A stretch of DNA of 33,168 nucleotides, taken from NCBI GenBank assembly GCA_964435115.1, contig CAYSYM010000043.1:1-33168 (forward strand), written 5' to 3'. A program made the position numbers and the translations under genes. This stretch comes from CAYSYM01 sp964435115. Lineage in GTDB: Bacteria; Chloroflexota; UBA6077; CF-72. This document shows, piece after piece, positions 7,694 through 17,245 of this stretch (position 1 is its first letter; every line of letters begins with the position of its first letter). The notes below the pieces were generated by a model. The model was not told the DNA's origin. It saw only the letters and a program-made list of their open reading frames with translations, and made no database searches.

Positions 7694-10165
7694 ATGCACG
7701 CAGCCGAGGCGCGCGAGCGCTTCGCGCTCGACGCGCTCGAGTTCACCGCCATCCGCGAGCGACTGGCGCGGCATACCAGCTTCTCGGCTGGCCGCGAGCT
7801 TGCCCTGGCCCTGAGCCCCACCGCCGACCTTCGGGAGGCACGGCGATGGCAGGCAGAGACGCGCGAGGCGCTGCGGCTGGCGGCGCTGCAACCCTCCCTG
7901 CACCTCGGCGGCGTCCACGACGTCCGGGCCGTGGCGCACCGGGCCCGCGTGGGCGGCCTCCTGGCGGCCGAAGAGCTGCTGGACGTCGCCTCCACCGTGC
8001 GTGCCGCGAGGAGCTGGCGCCGCCACCTCCGCCAGCTCGCCGACGAGCTACCCGCGCTGGCCGAGATCGCCTCTATCCAGGTGAGCGACCACCCGGCGCT
8101 CGCCGAGGCGATCCACGCGGCGATCGGCGAGGACGCCAGTGTGCTCGACGCAGCCAGCCCCACCCTCAGCCGCGTCCGGCGCGAGCTGCGTGGAGCGCAC
8201 GATCGGCTGGTGAGCCGGCTGCGCGAGCTGATGGCGGTCCCGCCAATCAGGGACGCCGTCCAGGACCCGGTGGTCACGCAGCGCGCCGGGCGCTACGTGA
8301 TCCCGGTCCGCGCCGACGCACGGGGCCAGGTACCGGGCATCATCCACGACCAGTCCGCCAGCGGCGCCACGCTCTTCGTCGAGCCCCTCGCCGTGGTCGA
8401 GCTGGGCAACCGGTGGCGCACCTTCCAGGTCGAAGAGGCGCGCGAGGTCGAGCGGGTGCTGCGTGCCCTGACGGCGCGCGTCGGCGAGCAAGCCGCCGCG
8501 CTCGCCTCCACAGTCGAGGGGCTGGCCCGCCTGGATCTGGCACTGGCCAAGGCGCGACTCGCAAACGAGCTGCGCGCCGCCGAGCCGGAGCTCGTGCCGC
8601 TCCCCCGGCGAGCCGGCGACCCGGTGCTCCGGCTCGTGGAAGCGCGCCACCCTCTGTTGCTGGGCGAGGTGGTTCCCATCAGTCTGGAGCTGGGCGCCGG
8701 CTTCGACATCCTCGTGATCACCGGGCCGAACACCGGGGGCAAGACGGTCGCCCTCAAGACTGCCGGCCTGCTAACGCTCATGGCCCAGGCCGGGCTGTTC
8801 GTGCCGGCGCGCGAGGGCTCGCTGCTCGCCATCTTCGAGCGCGTCCAGGCCGACATCGGCGACGAGCAGAGCCTCCAGCAGAGCCTCTCCACCTTCTCGT
8901 CGCACGTCACCCACATCATCCGCATGCTCCCGACCGCCGACAGTTGCAGCCTGCTGCTGCTGGACGAGCTGGGCGCTGGTACGGACCCCCAGGAAGGCGC
9001 AGCACTGGCCCGCGCCCTGCTCGGCTACCTCCAGGACCGCGGCGCGTACGTGGTCGCGACCACGCACTACCCCGAGCTGAAGGCGTACGCGCACGTCACG
9101 CCGCGCGTGGCCAACGCGAGTGTCGAGTTCGACCTTGACACCCTCTCGCCGACCTACCGGTTGCTGGTGGGGGTGCCCGGCCGCTCCAACGCCCTCGCCA
9201 TCGCCCAGCGGCTCGGCATGCCAGCCGAGGTCCTGGCTGCCGCCCAGGCTCACCTCTCTCCACCGGCCGCGGAGGTCGAAGCCTTCCTGGGCGAGATCGC
9301 CACGGAACGGGCCGCGGCCCAGGCGGCTCGCGAGCGCGCCGAGCGCGATGCCAGCGAGGCGGCGCGTCTCCACGCTGAGGCGCGCGCCAGCCTGCGCGAG
9401 GCGCGGCGGCGCGGCCAGGCTGCCTGGGAGGAGGCGCGAGCCGAGGCCGACCAGGCCCTTCGCCAGCTCCGCCGCGAGGCACTCCACCTCCAGCAGCAGC
9501 TCCGCCGCGCTGGAGCCGGGTCCCGGGAGGTCATCGCGGCCGCCCTGGAGCTCCAGCCCCTCGCCCAGCTGCCGCATGACACCTCCGAGGAGACGGAGCC
9601 GCCGGCCGAAGCACCCCAGCCCGCCACGCTCGAACCCGGCGCCCAGGTCTTCGTGCCGCGCTTCGGGCTGCCCGGCCGTGTGCTCGCGCTGCGTGACGGC
9701 GAGGTCGAGCTGGAGATCCTTGGCCGGCGCGTCCGCCTGCCAGCCGCCGACCTGGAAGGTACGACACGGGTGTCAGGTGCTGACCGCGAGGTGCCGGCGG
9801 GCAAGGCAGTCCTCTCCGATTCCCGACGCGGCACACACAGCGGAGCGCAACGCCTGACTCCCGACACCCGATACCCGGCACCCGACATTCAGGTGGCGCT
9901 CGCAAGGCCGCCGGGCGACGTCCCGCTCCAGCTCGACCTGCGCGGGCTGCGTCGCGACGAGGCGCTCGAACGGCTCGACCACTACCTGGAGCACGCCACG
10001 CTCGCGGGCCTCCCTTCGGCCCGCATCGTGCACGGCAAGGGGACCGGCGCCATCCGCCAGGCGGTTCGGCTGGCGCTCCGCTCCAGCCCGTTGGTCGCCC
10101 GCTTCGCCCCCGAGCCCGATGCTGCCGGCGGCGACGGCGCGACGACCGTCTGGCTCAGCGGTTGA
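7694..10165 (+). CDS. mutS2: Endonuclease MutS2
   Basis: An 823-residue MutS-related ATPase with a C-terminal Smr nuclease domain. In known bacteria it limits homologous recombination or splits collided ribosomes. Walker A GPNTGGKT is at about residue 344, the STFSSHVTHI signature near 400, Walker B LLLLDELGAGTD near 424, a long charged coiled coil at about 520-625, a KOW-like segment, and the Smr domain with LDLRG (about 747) and HGKGTG (about 778). The mismatch-recognition domain of MutS is absent, as expected. Residues of about 690-732, between the KOW-like segment and Smr, are an unusual linker encoded by repeat-like DNA (see 9763-9892). The start is fixed by ATG 7694 and its -10 hexamer. 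Confidence 0.95.
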   Translation: MHAAEARERFALDALEFTAIRERLARHTSFSAGRELALALSPTADLREARRWQAETREALRLAALQPSLHLGGVHDVRAVAHRARVGGLLAAEELLDVASTVRAARSWRRHLRQLADELPALAEIASIQVSDHPALAEAIHAAIGEDASVLDAASPTLSRVRRELRGAHDRLVSRLRELMAVPPIRDAVQDPVVTQRAGRYVIPVRADARGQVPGIIHDQSASGATLFVEPLAVVELGNRWRTFQVEEAREVERVLRALTARVGEQAAALASTVEGLARLDLALAKARLANELRAAEPELVPLPRRAGDPVLRLVEARHPLLLGEVVPISLELGAGFDILVITGPNTGGKTVALKTAGLLTLMAQAGLFVPAREGSLLAIFERVQADIGDEQSLQQSLSTFSSHVTHIIRMLPTADSCSLLLLDELGAGTDPQEGAALARALLGYLQDRGAYVVATTHYPELKAYAHVTPRVANASVEFDLDTLSPTYRLLVGVPGRSNALAIAQRLGMPAEVLAAAQAHLSPPAAEVEAFLGEIATERAAAQAARERAERDASEAARLHAEARASLREARRRGQAAWEEARAEADQALRQLRREALHLQQQLRRAGAGSREVIAAALELQPLAQLPHDTSEETEPPAEAPQPATLEPGAQVFVPRFGLPGRVLALRDGEVELEILGRRVRLPAADLEGTTRVSGADREVPAGKAVLSDSRRGTHSGAQRLTPDTRYPAPDIQVALARPPGDVPLQLDLRGLRRDEALERLDHYLEHATLAGLPSARIVHGKGTGAIRQAVRLALRSSPLVARFAPEPDAAGGDGATTVWLSG
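9763..9892 (+). repeat. Repeat-like insert read in frame within mutS2
   Basis: The segment opens with the palindrome GACAC-GG-GTGTC (9763-9774) and ends with a run of CCCGACAC-CCGATAC-CCGGCAC-type units (9859-9890). CGGGTGTC (9767-9774) and GACACCCG (9863-9870) are inverted copies near its ends. A similar unit, CCCGACGCCCGATACCC, lies just after mutS2 at 10206-10222. The insert adds about 40 residues between the KOW-like and Smr regions without breaking the frame. Confidence 0.5.
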
Positions 10166-10203
10166 ACCCGGGCTGCGGGAGGGGTGATGGGTGGAGGAGC
10201 GAC

Positions 10204-10224
10204 TACCCCGACGCCCGATACCCG
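10204..10224. repeat. CCCGACGCCCGATACCC repeat unit
   Basis: A short unit between the convergent stops of mutS2 and the ACT-domain gene, related to the run inside mutS2 at 9859-9890. A looser copy (CCCCCGACGCCCGACGCCC) lies at the start of the HAD gene near 25398. Probably a dispersed simple-sequence repeat of this genome. Confidence 0.45.
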
Positions 10225-10227
10225 AGG

Positions 10228-10899
10228 TCAGTACACGCGCCCCCGCTGGAGGTCGATGTCGAAGCGCGCCGTGTGGGCCACGGCCATCACGGTCATCACG
10301 CCGGCCTGCACCGGATCGGTGACGACGAGGTCGGCCGCCTTCGGCGCCGAGCCCGCCATGTTCAGGCTCACCACGAGGATGCCCTTCCGGCGCACCTCCT
10401 CGACGGCGCGGGTGATCTCGCCGCCCATCAGCGACCCTGCCAGCACCAGCGCCACCGCGCGCGGCAGGCGTGCCACGGCGCGTACCGCGTTGGCCAGGTT
10501 CTCCTCACCCACGATGGGGATGGTGTCGACGCTGATCTTCTCGCCACGGATGTTGTGGCGGTCGGCCTCGGCGATCGCGCCGAGCGCCACCTGGCCGACC
10601 TGCGCCCCGCCGCCCACTACGATAATCCGCTTGCCGTAGACCTCGAACATGCTCGGCAGCCGCTCGACGCTATCCACCACCTCGAGCGCCTCCATGTCAC
10701 GGATGAACGCCTCCTCGTCGTCCACCGACTGGAGCTCCCAGTAGATAGCGCTCCGCTCGCCCCGTTCGAGGATGTCCACCGAGACGATGTAGCCGCCGTG
10801 GCGGACGATCACCCCGGTCATCTCGTGCAGCACCCCAGCCCGGTCGACCCCGCGACAGAGGATGGCAAGCTGAGGCGGGGTCCGCGGCTCGACGCCCAT
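10228..10899 (-). CDS. ACT-domain protein with DUF5612-like C-terminal domain
   Basis: A 223-residue protein of unknown biochemical role. Residues 8-80 form an ACT domain (LAILCRGVDRAGVLHEMTGVI) of the kind that binds amino acids. From about residue 88 follows a distinct domain with GGGAQVGQVALGAI, HNIRGEKISVDTIPIVGEENL, VLAGSLMGGEI and DLVVTDPVQAGVM, which I recognise from DUF5612 proteins, best known in methanogenic archaea. The glycine-rich start suggests nucleotide or ligand binding. It is the last gene of the gltB-hom operon, 17 bases after hom, so a regulatory role for glutamate, threonine or methionine supply is plausible. Start ATG 10899 follows a weak AGGGGAG site. Domain assignment is from memory of the family. 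Confidence 0.75.
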   Translation of the reverse strand: MGVEPRTPPQLAILCRGVDRAGVLHEMTGVIVRHGGYIVSVDILERGERSAIYWELQSVDDEEAFIRDMEALEVVDSVERLPSMFEVYGKRIIVVGGGAQVGQVALGAIAEADRHNIRGEKISVDTIPIVGEENLANAVRAVARLPRAVALVLAGSLMGGEITRAVEEVRRKGILVVSLNMAGSAPKAADLVVTDPVQAGVMTVMAVAHTARFDIDLQRGRVY

Positions 10900-10916
10900 G
10901 GCGCGCTGGGCTCCCC

Positions 10917-12287
10917 TCAGTCGTGGACGCGAAGGAGCGCGCCGACGCTCTTGACCACCGGCATCTGGCGCAGCGTCCCAACCGCGTCCTGCACGGCGGC
11001 CTCGCTCGCCACGTGCGTCGTCAGCACGATCTCGGCCCCCGGGATGTCGTCGCCGAGCACCACGCTCTCCTTCTGGACCACGCTGGCCAGGCTGATCCCC
11101 CGGTCGCCGAGCACGGTGGCGATGGCGGCCATGACGCCCGGCCGGTCGATGGTCAGCAGCCGCAGGAAGTAGCGCGTTTCCACCCCACTCATCGGCCGCA
11201 CCTGCCGGCCCGTCGCCGCGACCTGGGCCGACCCCCGGCCGGCGCTCGTCCCGAGCGCGATCAGGTCCGCGACGATGGCGCTCGCCGTCGGCTCGGCCCC
11301 GGCACCCCGTCCGTAGAAGAGCGCCGTGCCAATGAGGTCGCCCTCCACCTGGACCGCGTTGAATGCTCCGTCCACGCTCGCCAGCATCGAGCCGCGGTGG
11401 ACCAGCGTGGGGTGGACACGTGCTTCGATCCCACCGTCCACCAGCCGGGCGATGGCGAGGAGCTTCACCGTGTAGCCCAGCTCAGCCGCGTACTGGAAGT
11501 CGCGGGGTGAGAGGCGGGCGATGCCTTCGCGGTAGACCTGCTCGGGACCGACCGGCGCGCCGAAGGCCAGCGATGCCAGAATCGCCAGCTTGTAGGCGGC
11601 ATCCCACCCCTCCACGTCGTTCGTCGGGTCGGGCTCGGCATACCCCAGCTCCTGCGCCTCGGCGAGCGCCTCGGCGAAGGGCGCGCCGCTTCGCGCCATG
11701 CGCGTGAGGATGTAGTTGGTCGTGCCGTTGACGATGCCGACGACAGAACGAATCTCGTTGGCGGCGAGGTCGAGCTGGAACGGCCCGATGAGCGGGATGC
11801 CCCCGCCCACGCTCGCCTCGTAGGCCACGCTGACACCGCGCGCAGCCGCCGCTTCCAGGATGGCCGGCCCGTGCTTGGCCATGACCTCCTTGTTGGCGGT
11901 CACCACGCTCTTGCCGCGGGCGATGGCCTCCAGGATCAGCGTGCGGGCCGGCTCCTCGCCGCCGAGGACCTCGACCACCACCTCCACGTCCGGGTCCTCC
12001 AGCACGGCGCCGGCGCTCGTCACCAGCGGGGCGTCGAGCGCCACGCCGCGGGCCCGGGCGGGATCGCGCACCAGGACGCGCCGGATCGCGATGGGTCGGC
12101 CGAGGCGGCGTGCGAGCGTCTCCTGCTTGGCGGTCAGCACGCGCGCCACCCCGGAGCCCACGGTGCCGAGCCCGAGCAGGCCCACTCCGAGCGGGCGGAC
12201 GCTCCGGTCAGGCGCCCGCGCGCCGTCCTGTTCGGGTCGCACGACGCCCGGCAAGGTCACCCCGCTCGACTCCCCTCGGGCGCTCAC
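10917..12287 (-). CDS. hom: Homoserine dehydrogenase
   Basis: Reduces aspartate semialdehyde to homoserine, the branch point to threonine and methionine. 456 residues. NAD(P)-binding motif GVGLLGLGTVGSGVARVL is near the N-terminus; the catalytic domain contains KSVVTANKEVMAKHGP, YEASVGGGIPLIGP, VGIVNGTTNYILTRM and DVEGWDAAYKLAIL; the last 80 residues are an ACT domain (LLTIDRPGVMAAIATVLGD), which normally gives feedback control. GTG 12287 is chosen because it overlaps the gltB stop (GTGA) and lies close to the Rossmann fold; the longer frame from 12491 is antisense-like sequence within gltB. Translational coupling to gltB is likely. Confidence 0.92.
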   Translation of the reverse strand: MSARGESSGVTLPGVVRPEQDGARAPDRSVRPLGVGLLGLGTVGSGVARVLTAKQETLARRLGRPIAIRRVLVRDPARARGVALDAPLVTSAGAVLEDPDVEVVVEVLGGEEPARTLILEAIARGKSVVTANKEVMAKHGPAILEAAAARGVSVAYEASVGGGIPLIGPFQLDLAANEIRSVVGIVNGTTNYILTRMARSGAPFAEALAEAQELGYAEPDPTNDVEGWDAAYKLAILASLAFGAPVGPEQVYREGIARLSPRDFQYAAELGYTVKLLAIARLVDGGIEARVHPTLVHRGSMLASVDGAFNAVQVEGDLIGTALFYGRGAGAEPTASAIVADLIALGTSAGRGSAQVAATGRQVRPMSGVETRYFLRLLTIDRPGVMAAIATVLGDRGISLASVVQKESVVLGDDIPGAEIVLTTHVASEAAVQDAVGTLRQMPVVKSVGALLRVHD

Positions 12288-15200
12288 CGCACCCGCGTCC
12301 GCGCGTCGCTCTGGCGGCCGCCTCGCGCGGAGGGGCCCGCGCCCTCGAGGCGCGCGGGCGGCGCGCTGGCCGCCCGCCCAGGCTGGGCGATCGCCCGCTC
12401 GACCACCTGTTCCATGCGCCGCCCGGCCGGCACCTCCGTGATCGCCGCCTTGGGCGCCACCTTCCAGAACTGGCCGCGGTAGACGTCCCACACGTCGAGG
12501 ATGCCCTCCGCCCGCCGGCTGGCCGTCTTCTCGAAGTGCTCGCGCACCAGGCCGTAGACCAAGGCCAGCTCGTCGGCGTCCATCAGCCGGCCCACCTGCA
12601 CCAGGTCCGGGTTGACCCTGCTCGGGAACTCACCGGTCTCGTCCAGCACGTACGCCACCCCGTTGGTCATGCCCGCCGCGAAGTTGCGGCCCGTCTCCCC
12701 GAGAACGAGGACCAGCCCGCCTGTCATGTACTCGCAGCCGTGGTCGCCCGTACCTTCGACGACCGCCACCGCGCCGGAGTTGCGAACGCAGAAGCGCTCG
12801 CCGGCGCGGCCCGCGGCGAACAGGCGGCCACCCGTGGCGCCGTACAGCGCCGTGTTCCCCAGGATGGTGTTCTTGTGCGGAGCGAACCGGGCCATGTCGG
12901 AGGGCATGATGACGATCTCGCCCCCGGACATCCCCTTGCCCACGTAGTCGTTCGCCTCGCCCTCCAGCGTCAGAAGCATCCCGCGCGTGGTGAACGCGCC
13001 GAACGACTGGCCAGCGCTGCCGACGAAGCGCAGGTCCACGAAGGGGTGCCCGGCCTGGTAGCCCTGGCCCACCGGGTCGCGCCCCGCCGGATGGGTATGG
13101 GTGAGCCGGCCCGCGCCAATCTCCCCAGCGAGCCGCGCGCCGACCGACCGGTCGCGGTTCCGGATCAGGCGCACCGCCTTGAAGCGCGGTCCCGCCGCCA
13201 GGATCGCGCGGGCCTCTCGCAGCAGCGCCTCGTCAAGTGGCTCCTGCTCCTCGGGGCGGTCGTTGCGCGGCTGCACGCACCGCCGGGCCTTCGCGCCAGA
13301 CGGGTCCGGGTCGGCCAGCACGGCCGCCAGGTCGAGCCCGTTGACCCGGCGCGCCTGCCGCAGCAGGTCCACGCGACCGACTGCCTCGTCGATCGAGCGG
13401 AACCCGAGGCTGGCGAGCAGGTGGCGCACGTCTTCGGCCAGGTGCGTGAAGAAGGCCATCACCTGCTCAGGCGTGCCCTTGAACTTCGCGCGCAGCTCCG
13501 GCCGCTGCGTGGCGATGCCCGTGGGGCAGGTGTTGAGGTGGCACTGGCGGGCCATGGCGCAGCCGATCGCCACCAGGCTAGCCGTCCCGAACCCGAACTC
13601 CTCGGCGCCCAGGAGCGCGGCGACCAGGACGTCACGCGCGGTCTTGAGCCCCCCATCGGTGCGCAGCCGCACGCGCCCGCGCAGGTCGTTCCGCACCAGC
13701 ACCTGCTGCGCTTCGGCGACGCCCAGCTCCCACGGGCTGCCGGCGTGCTTGATGCTGCTGAGCGGACTCGCCCCGGTCCCGCCGTCGTGGCCGGAGACCA
13801 GGACGTAGTCCGCGTACGCCTTGGCCACGCCCGCCGCCACGGTCCCCACCCCCGCCTCGGAGACGAGCTTTACACCCACCCGTGCCACAGGATTGGCACG
13901 CTTCAGGTCGTAGATGAGCTGGGCCAGGTCCTCGATGGAGTAGATGTCGTGGTGCGGCGGCGGCGAGATGAGGCTGATGCCCGGCACCGCGCAGCGCAGC
14001 CGGGCGATCAGCTCGGTCACCTTGTGCGCCGGAAGCTGGCCGCCCTCACCCGGCTTGCTGCCCTGCGCCATCTTGATCTCCAGCTCCTCGGCGTGCGCCA
14101 GGTACTGGGCGGTCACGCCGAAGCGCGCCGAGGCCACCTGCTTGATCTTGTTGTCCGCCCGGTCGCCGTTGGCCCGGGGCGTGTAGAAGGACGGGTCTTC
14201 GCCACCCTCGCCTGAGTTGGAGCGCGCCCCGAGCCGGTTCATGCCCACCGCCAGCGTCTCGTGCGCCTCAGGGCTGAGCGCGCCGAGCGACATGGCGGTG
14301 GACACGAACCGCGTGGCGATCTCTGACGCCGGCTCGACCTCGTCGAGGGGCACGGGCGCGCCGGCGGGCAGAACCTCCAGCAGGTCGCGCAGGGTGGCAG
14401 GCTGCTCCAGGGACCCGGCCAGCCGCTGGAACTCGGCCCAGGCCGTCGGCTCCACCCGCCCCACCGCGGGACCCTCGGCGGGTAGCGCCTGGTGGAGCGC
14501 GCGCACGGCGGCCGGCTCCCAGGCGTGCCGCTCCGCGTCGCGGCGATAGCGCACCAGGCCGTGGTCGGGCAGCCCCGGTCGGTGGCCGCCGGCGAAGGCT
14601 GCCGCGTGCCGCTCCAGCGCCTGCAGCGCCAGGTCGCCGAAGCTCAGGCCACCAATGCGGTTGGGCGTGCCGGCGAAGCAGCGGTCCACCACCTCCTGGC
14701 TCAGGCCAAGGCACTCGAAGATCTGGCCGCCCCGGTAGCTGGCGACAGTCGAGATACCCATCTTGGACATGATCTTCAGGAGGCCCTTGTTGGCCGCCTT
14801 GAGGTAGTTCTGCGCGGCCTTCTCCGGCTCCGGGTAGAGCGTAGCCTGCGTCCCCACGTGCAGGCTGGTCCGCTGGCCGCCCGCCGGCCCGGGCACGGCC
14901 GGGGGCGCCCCGTTCGTAGACGGCCCGGCCGGCTTGGCCATCGGGCCGTCCGGACCGTCGCTCGAGCCATCCGCGATGGCCTGCGCCGCCGAGATGCGCG
15001 CCACGCCATCGTCGGCGCCGAGCGCCCGAGCCGTGCGGAGCGCCAGCCACGGGCAGACGGCGCCGGCGCCGTACCCGATCAACGCCGCGAGGTGGTGGAT
15101 GTCCCACGCGTCCCCGGCCTCGGCGACGAGGTCCACCAGCGTGCGCCAGCCGGTCTGCACCAGCCGCTGGTGCACCGCCCCCACGGCCAGCAGCATCGGG

Positions 15201-17131
15201 ATCGGCGCCCGGTCGGCGGCGACGCGCCGGTCCGAGAGCAAGATCAGCGTCTCGCCGTTCCGCGCGGCCGCCTCGGCCTGGTCACACAGCTCGCCGAGCG
15301 CCGCCTTCAGCGCCGCCGGCCCCACGCTAGCCGGGAAGGTGGCGTCCAGCTCGACCACCGGCAGGCGGGTCTGGGCTCTGATCGCCGCCAGCAGCGCCTC
15401 GTCGACGATCGGGGAATCCAGCTCGATCAGCTGGGCCTGCGGCCCCTCGGTGGCGAGCAGGTCGGGCTTTGGGCCCAGCCACGTGCGCAGGCTCATCACC
15501 AGCGCCTCACGGAGCGGGTCGATGGGCGGGTTGGTGACCTGGGCGAACCGCTGGCGGAAGAATGCGTAGATCGACCGGGAGGCCCTGGCCAACGGCGGGA
15601 TCGGCGTATCGTCACCCATCGACCAGACCGCGTCCTGGCCCTCGGCGCCCATGGGGCGCAGGACGATCTTCAGGTCCTCGTTCGAGTACCCCAGGGCGCG
15701 CTGTAGCACCGGCAGCTCGGCCCTGGCAGACTCGGACAGCGGAGCCGCGGCAGCCGGGAGCGCGCGCTCCACGAGCCAGCGCTTCCACGGCCGGGTCGCG
15801 GCCAGTTCCCGCTTCACCTCCGCATCGTGCAGGATCGTGTGCCGCTCCAGGTCGACCGCGAGCATCTGGCCGGGTCCGAGCCGCCCTTTCTCGACGATCC
15901 GGTAGTCGTCGAGCGCGATGGCGCCGACCTCCGACCCGGCGATCACGAGCCCCTCCTCGGTCACCTTGTACCGGCTCGGCCGGAGACCGTTGCGGTCCAG
16001 CGCCGCGCCGACGACGCGGCCGTCCGAGAACGCCAGCGCGGCCGGGCCGTCCCACGGCTCCATGACGGGCGCGTGGTAGCGGTAGAAGGCCTGGACGTCG
16101 CCCGACAACCCGCTGTTCCCCTCCCACGCCGCGGGCATCAGCAGGCTGACCGCGTGCAGCAGCCCCCGGCCGGTGCGCTCCACCAGGTGGAGCGCCTCGT
16201 CGAGGCTGGTCGAGTCAGAGCCCGCCTCCCACAGGACGGGCCGCACCGCCTCCGGCAGCCGCGCTTCGCGGGCACGCATCCAGCCGCGGTTCCCCAGCAG
16301 CGTGTTGATCTCGCCGTTGTGGGCAAGCAGTCTGAACGGCTGCGCGAGCTGCCAGGTGGGGAAGGTGTTGGTGGAGTACCGCTGGTGGTAGACGGCGAGG
16401 GCCGTCTTGTAGTCCGGGTCGCGCAGGTCCAGGTAGAAGGCCGGCAGTTGGTGGGCAGCGAACAGCCCCTTGTAGACGACCGTCCGGCAGGAGAGCGAGG
16501 GGATGTAGAAGCCTTCAGCCTCCAGGCCGGTCGCGCGCGCGCGGCGTTCCATCTCCTTGCGCGCCAGGTAGAGCGCCCCTTCGAACGCCTCGATGTCCAT
16601 GCCACGACGCGGCGCCACGAGTACCTGCCGCACCGCGGGCATGGTGGACCGAGCCGCCGCACCGAGCTGGTCGGGGTCGACCGGCACGTCGCGCCAGCCG
16701 AGAAGCCGGAGTCCCTGTTGCCTGAGCGCACCGGCGACGAGTCGCTCCACACGCCTCGTCCGCCGCTCGACCGCCGACCATCCCCCGGACGCGCCCAGTG
16801 GCTCGACCGGAGGGAAGAAGAGCATCCCCAGGCCTAGGAGGTCGCGGTCGGAGAGCCGGAGGCCGAGCCGCTCGGCCTCACGCTTCAGGAGCTGCCGAGG
16901 GAGCTGGGTCAGCACGCCAGAGCCGTCGCCGCTCTTTCCATCGGCGGCGACCGCGCCGCGGTGGGAGAGGTTCGCCACCGCCTCGACCGCCTTGAGCACG
17001 ATGTCGTGTCCGGGCTGGCCGCTCACCCGCGCGACGAACCCGACCCCACAGGCGTCGTGCTCGAACCGGGGGTCGTACAACCCCATCGGCGCCGGGGCGG
17101 TGGTCGGCCAGGCAACGGCCTGCGTGCGCAT
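12284..17131 (-). CDS. gltB: Glutamate synthase, large (alpha) subunit
   Basis: Uses glutamine amide nitrogen to convert 2-oxoglutarate to two glutamates. 1615 residues, slightly longer than usual. The N-terminal class II amidotransferase domain starts after a short propeptide: Cys28 in FEHDACGVGF is the nucleophile after processing. Central and FMN-binding synthase domains follow, with YDLKRANPVARVGVKLVSE, SGHDGGTGASPLSSIKHAG and the iron-sulfur cysteines of GCAMARQCHLNTCPTGIA, then the C-terminal beta-helix domain (GKGMSGGEIVI, GNTALYGATGGRLFA). A Gly/Pro-rich linker of about 40 residues near the middle is unusual. ATG 17131 is chosen because GGAG lies just upstream; the open frame continues into leader DNA. 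No gltD is present in the window. First gene of the gltB-hom-ACT operon. Confidence 0.95.
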   Translation of the reverse strand: MRTQAVAWPTTAPAPMGLYDPRFEHDACGVGFVARVSGQPGHDIVLKAVEAVANLSHRGAVAADGKSGDGSGVLTQLPRQLLKREAERLGLRLSDRDLLGLGMLFFPPVEPLGASGGWSAVERRTRRVERLVAGALRQQGLRLLGWRDVPVDPDQLGAAARSTMPAVRQVLVAPRRGMDIEAFEGALYLARKEMERRARATGLEAEGFYIPSLSCRTVVYKGLFAAHQLPAFYLDLRDPDYKTALAVYHQRYSTNTFPTWQLAQPFRLLAHNGEINTLLGNRGWMRAREARLPEAVRPVLWEAGSDSTSLDEALHLVERTGRGLLHAVSLLMPAAWEGNSGLSGDVQAFYRYHAPVMEPWDGPAALAFSDGRVVGAALDRNGLRPSRYKVTEEGLVIAGSEVGAIALDDYRIVEKGRLGPGQMLAVDLERHTILHDAEVKRELAATRPWKRWLVERALPAAAAPLSESARAELPVLQRALGYSNEDLKIVLRPMGAEGQDAVWSMGDDTPIPPLARASRSIYAFFRQRFAQVTNPPIDPLREALVMSLRTWLGPKPDLLATEGPQAQLIELDSPIVDEALLAAIRAQTRLPVVELDATFPASVGPAALKAALGELCDQAEAAARNGETLILLSDRRVAADRAPIPMLLAVGAVHQRLVQTGWRTLVDLVAEAGDAWDIHHLAALIGYGAGAVCPWLALRTARALGADDGVARISAAQAIADGSSDGPDGPMAKPAGPSTNGAPPAVPGPAGGQRTSLHVGTQATLYPEPEKAAQNYLKAANKGLLKIMSKMGISTVASYRGGQIFECLGLSQEVVDRCFAGTPNRIGGLSFGDLALQALERHAAAFAGGHRPGLPDHGLVRYRRDAERHAWEPAAVRALHQALPAEGPAVGRVEPTAWAEFQRLAGSLEQPATLRDLLEVLPAGAPVPLDEVEPASEIATRFVSTAMSLGALSPEAHETLAVGMNRLGARSNSGEGGEDPSFYTPRANGDRADNKIKQVASARFGVTAQYLAHAEELEIKMAQGSKPGEGGQLPAHKVTELIARLRCAVPGISLISPPPHHDIYSIEDLAQLIYDLKRANPVARVGVKLVSEAGVGTVAAGVAKAYADYVLVSGHDGGTGASPLSSIKHAGSPWELGVAEAQQVLVRNDLRGRVRLRTDGGLKTARDVLVAALLGAEEFGFGTASLVAIGCAMARQCHLNTCPTGIATQRPELRAKFKGTPEQVMAFFTHLAEDVRHLLASLGFRSIDEAVGRVDLLRQARRVNGLDLAAVLADPDPSGAKARRCVQPRNDRPEEQEPLDEALLREARAILAAGPRFKAVRLIRNRDRSVGARLAGEIGAGRLTHTHPAGRDPVGQGYQAGHPFVDLRFVGSAGQSFGAFTTRGMLLTLEGEANDYVGKGMSGGEIVIMPSDMARFAPHKNTILGNTALYGATGGRLFAAGRAGERFCVRNSGAVAVVEGTGDHGCEYMTGGLVLVLGETGRNFAAGMTNGVAYVLDETGEFPSRVNPDLVQVGRLMDADELALVYGLVREHFEKTASRRAEGILDVWDVYRGQFWKVAPKAAITEVPAGRRMEQVVERAIAQPGRAASAPPARLEGAGPSARGGRQSDARTRVR

Positions 17132-17245
17132 GGGCTCCGTTCTCTGTCTTCTTCTGACGGCCCAGAGCAGGTGGGCCAGGGTGTCGATCCGCGCCCGACG
17201 TTGGGCCGCATGGTTCGGGCAGGCTGCCGGCGCGGGCTCGCGAGG

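Noticed and set aside
6142..8277. 711-codon minus-strand frame spanning sodN, rph and the start of mutS2
   Set aside because: It crosses three well-supported genes, and its product is low-complexity. It is a GC-driven open frame.
12110..14215. 701-codon plus-strand frame opposite gltB and hom
   Set aside because: Composition is typical antisense (His, Arg and Ala rich), and the opposite strand encodes unmistakable gltB and hom.
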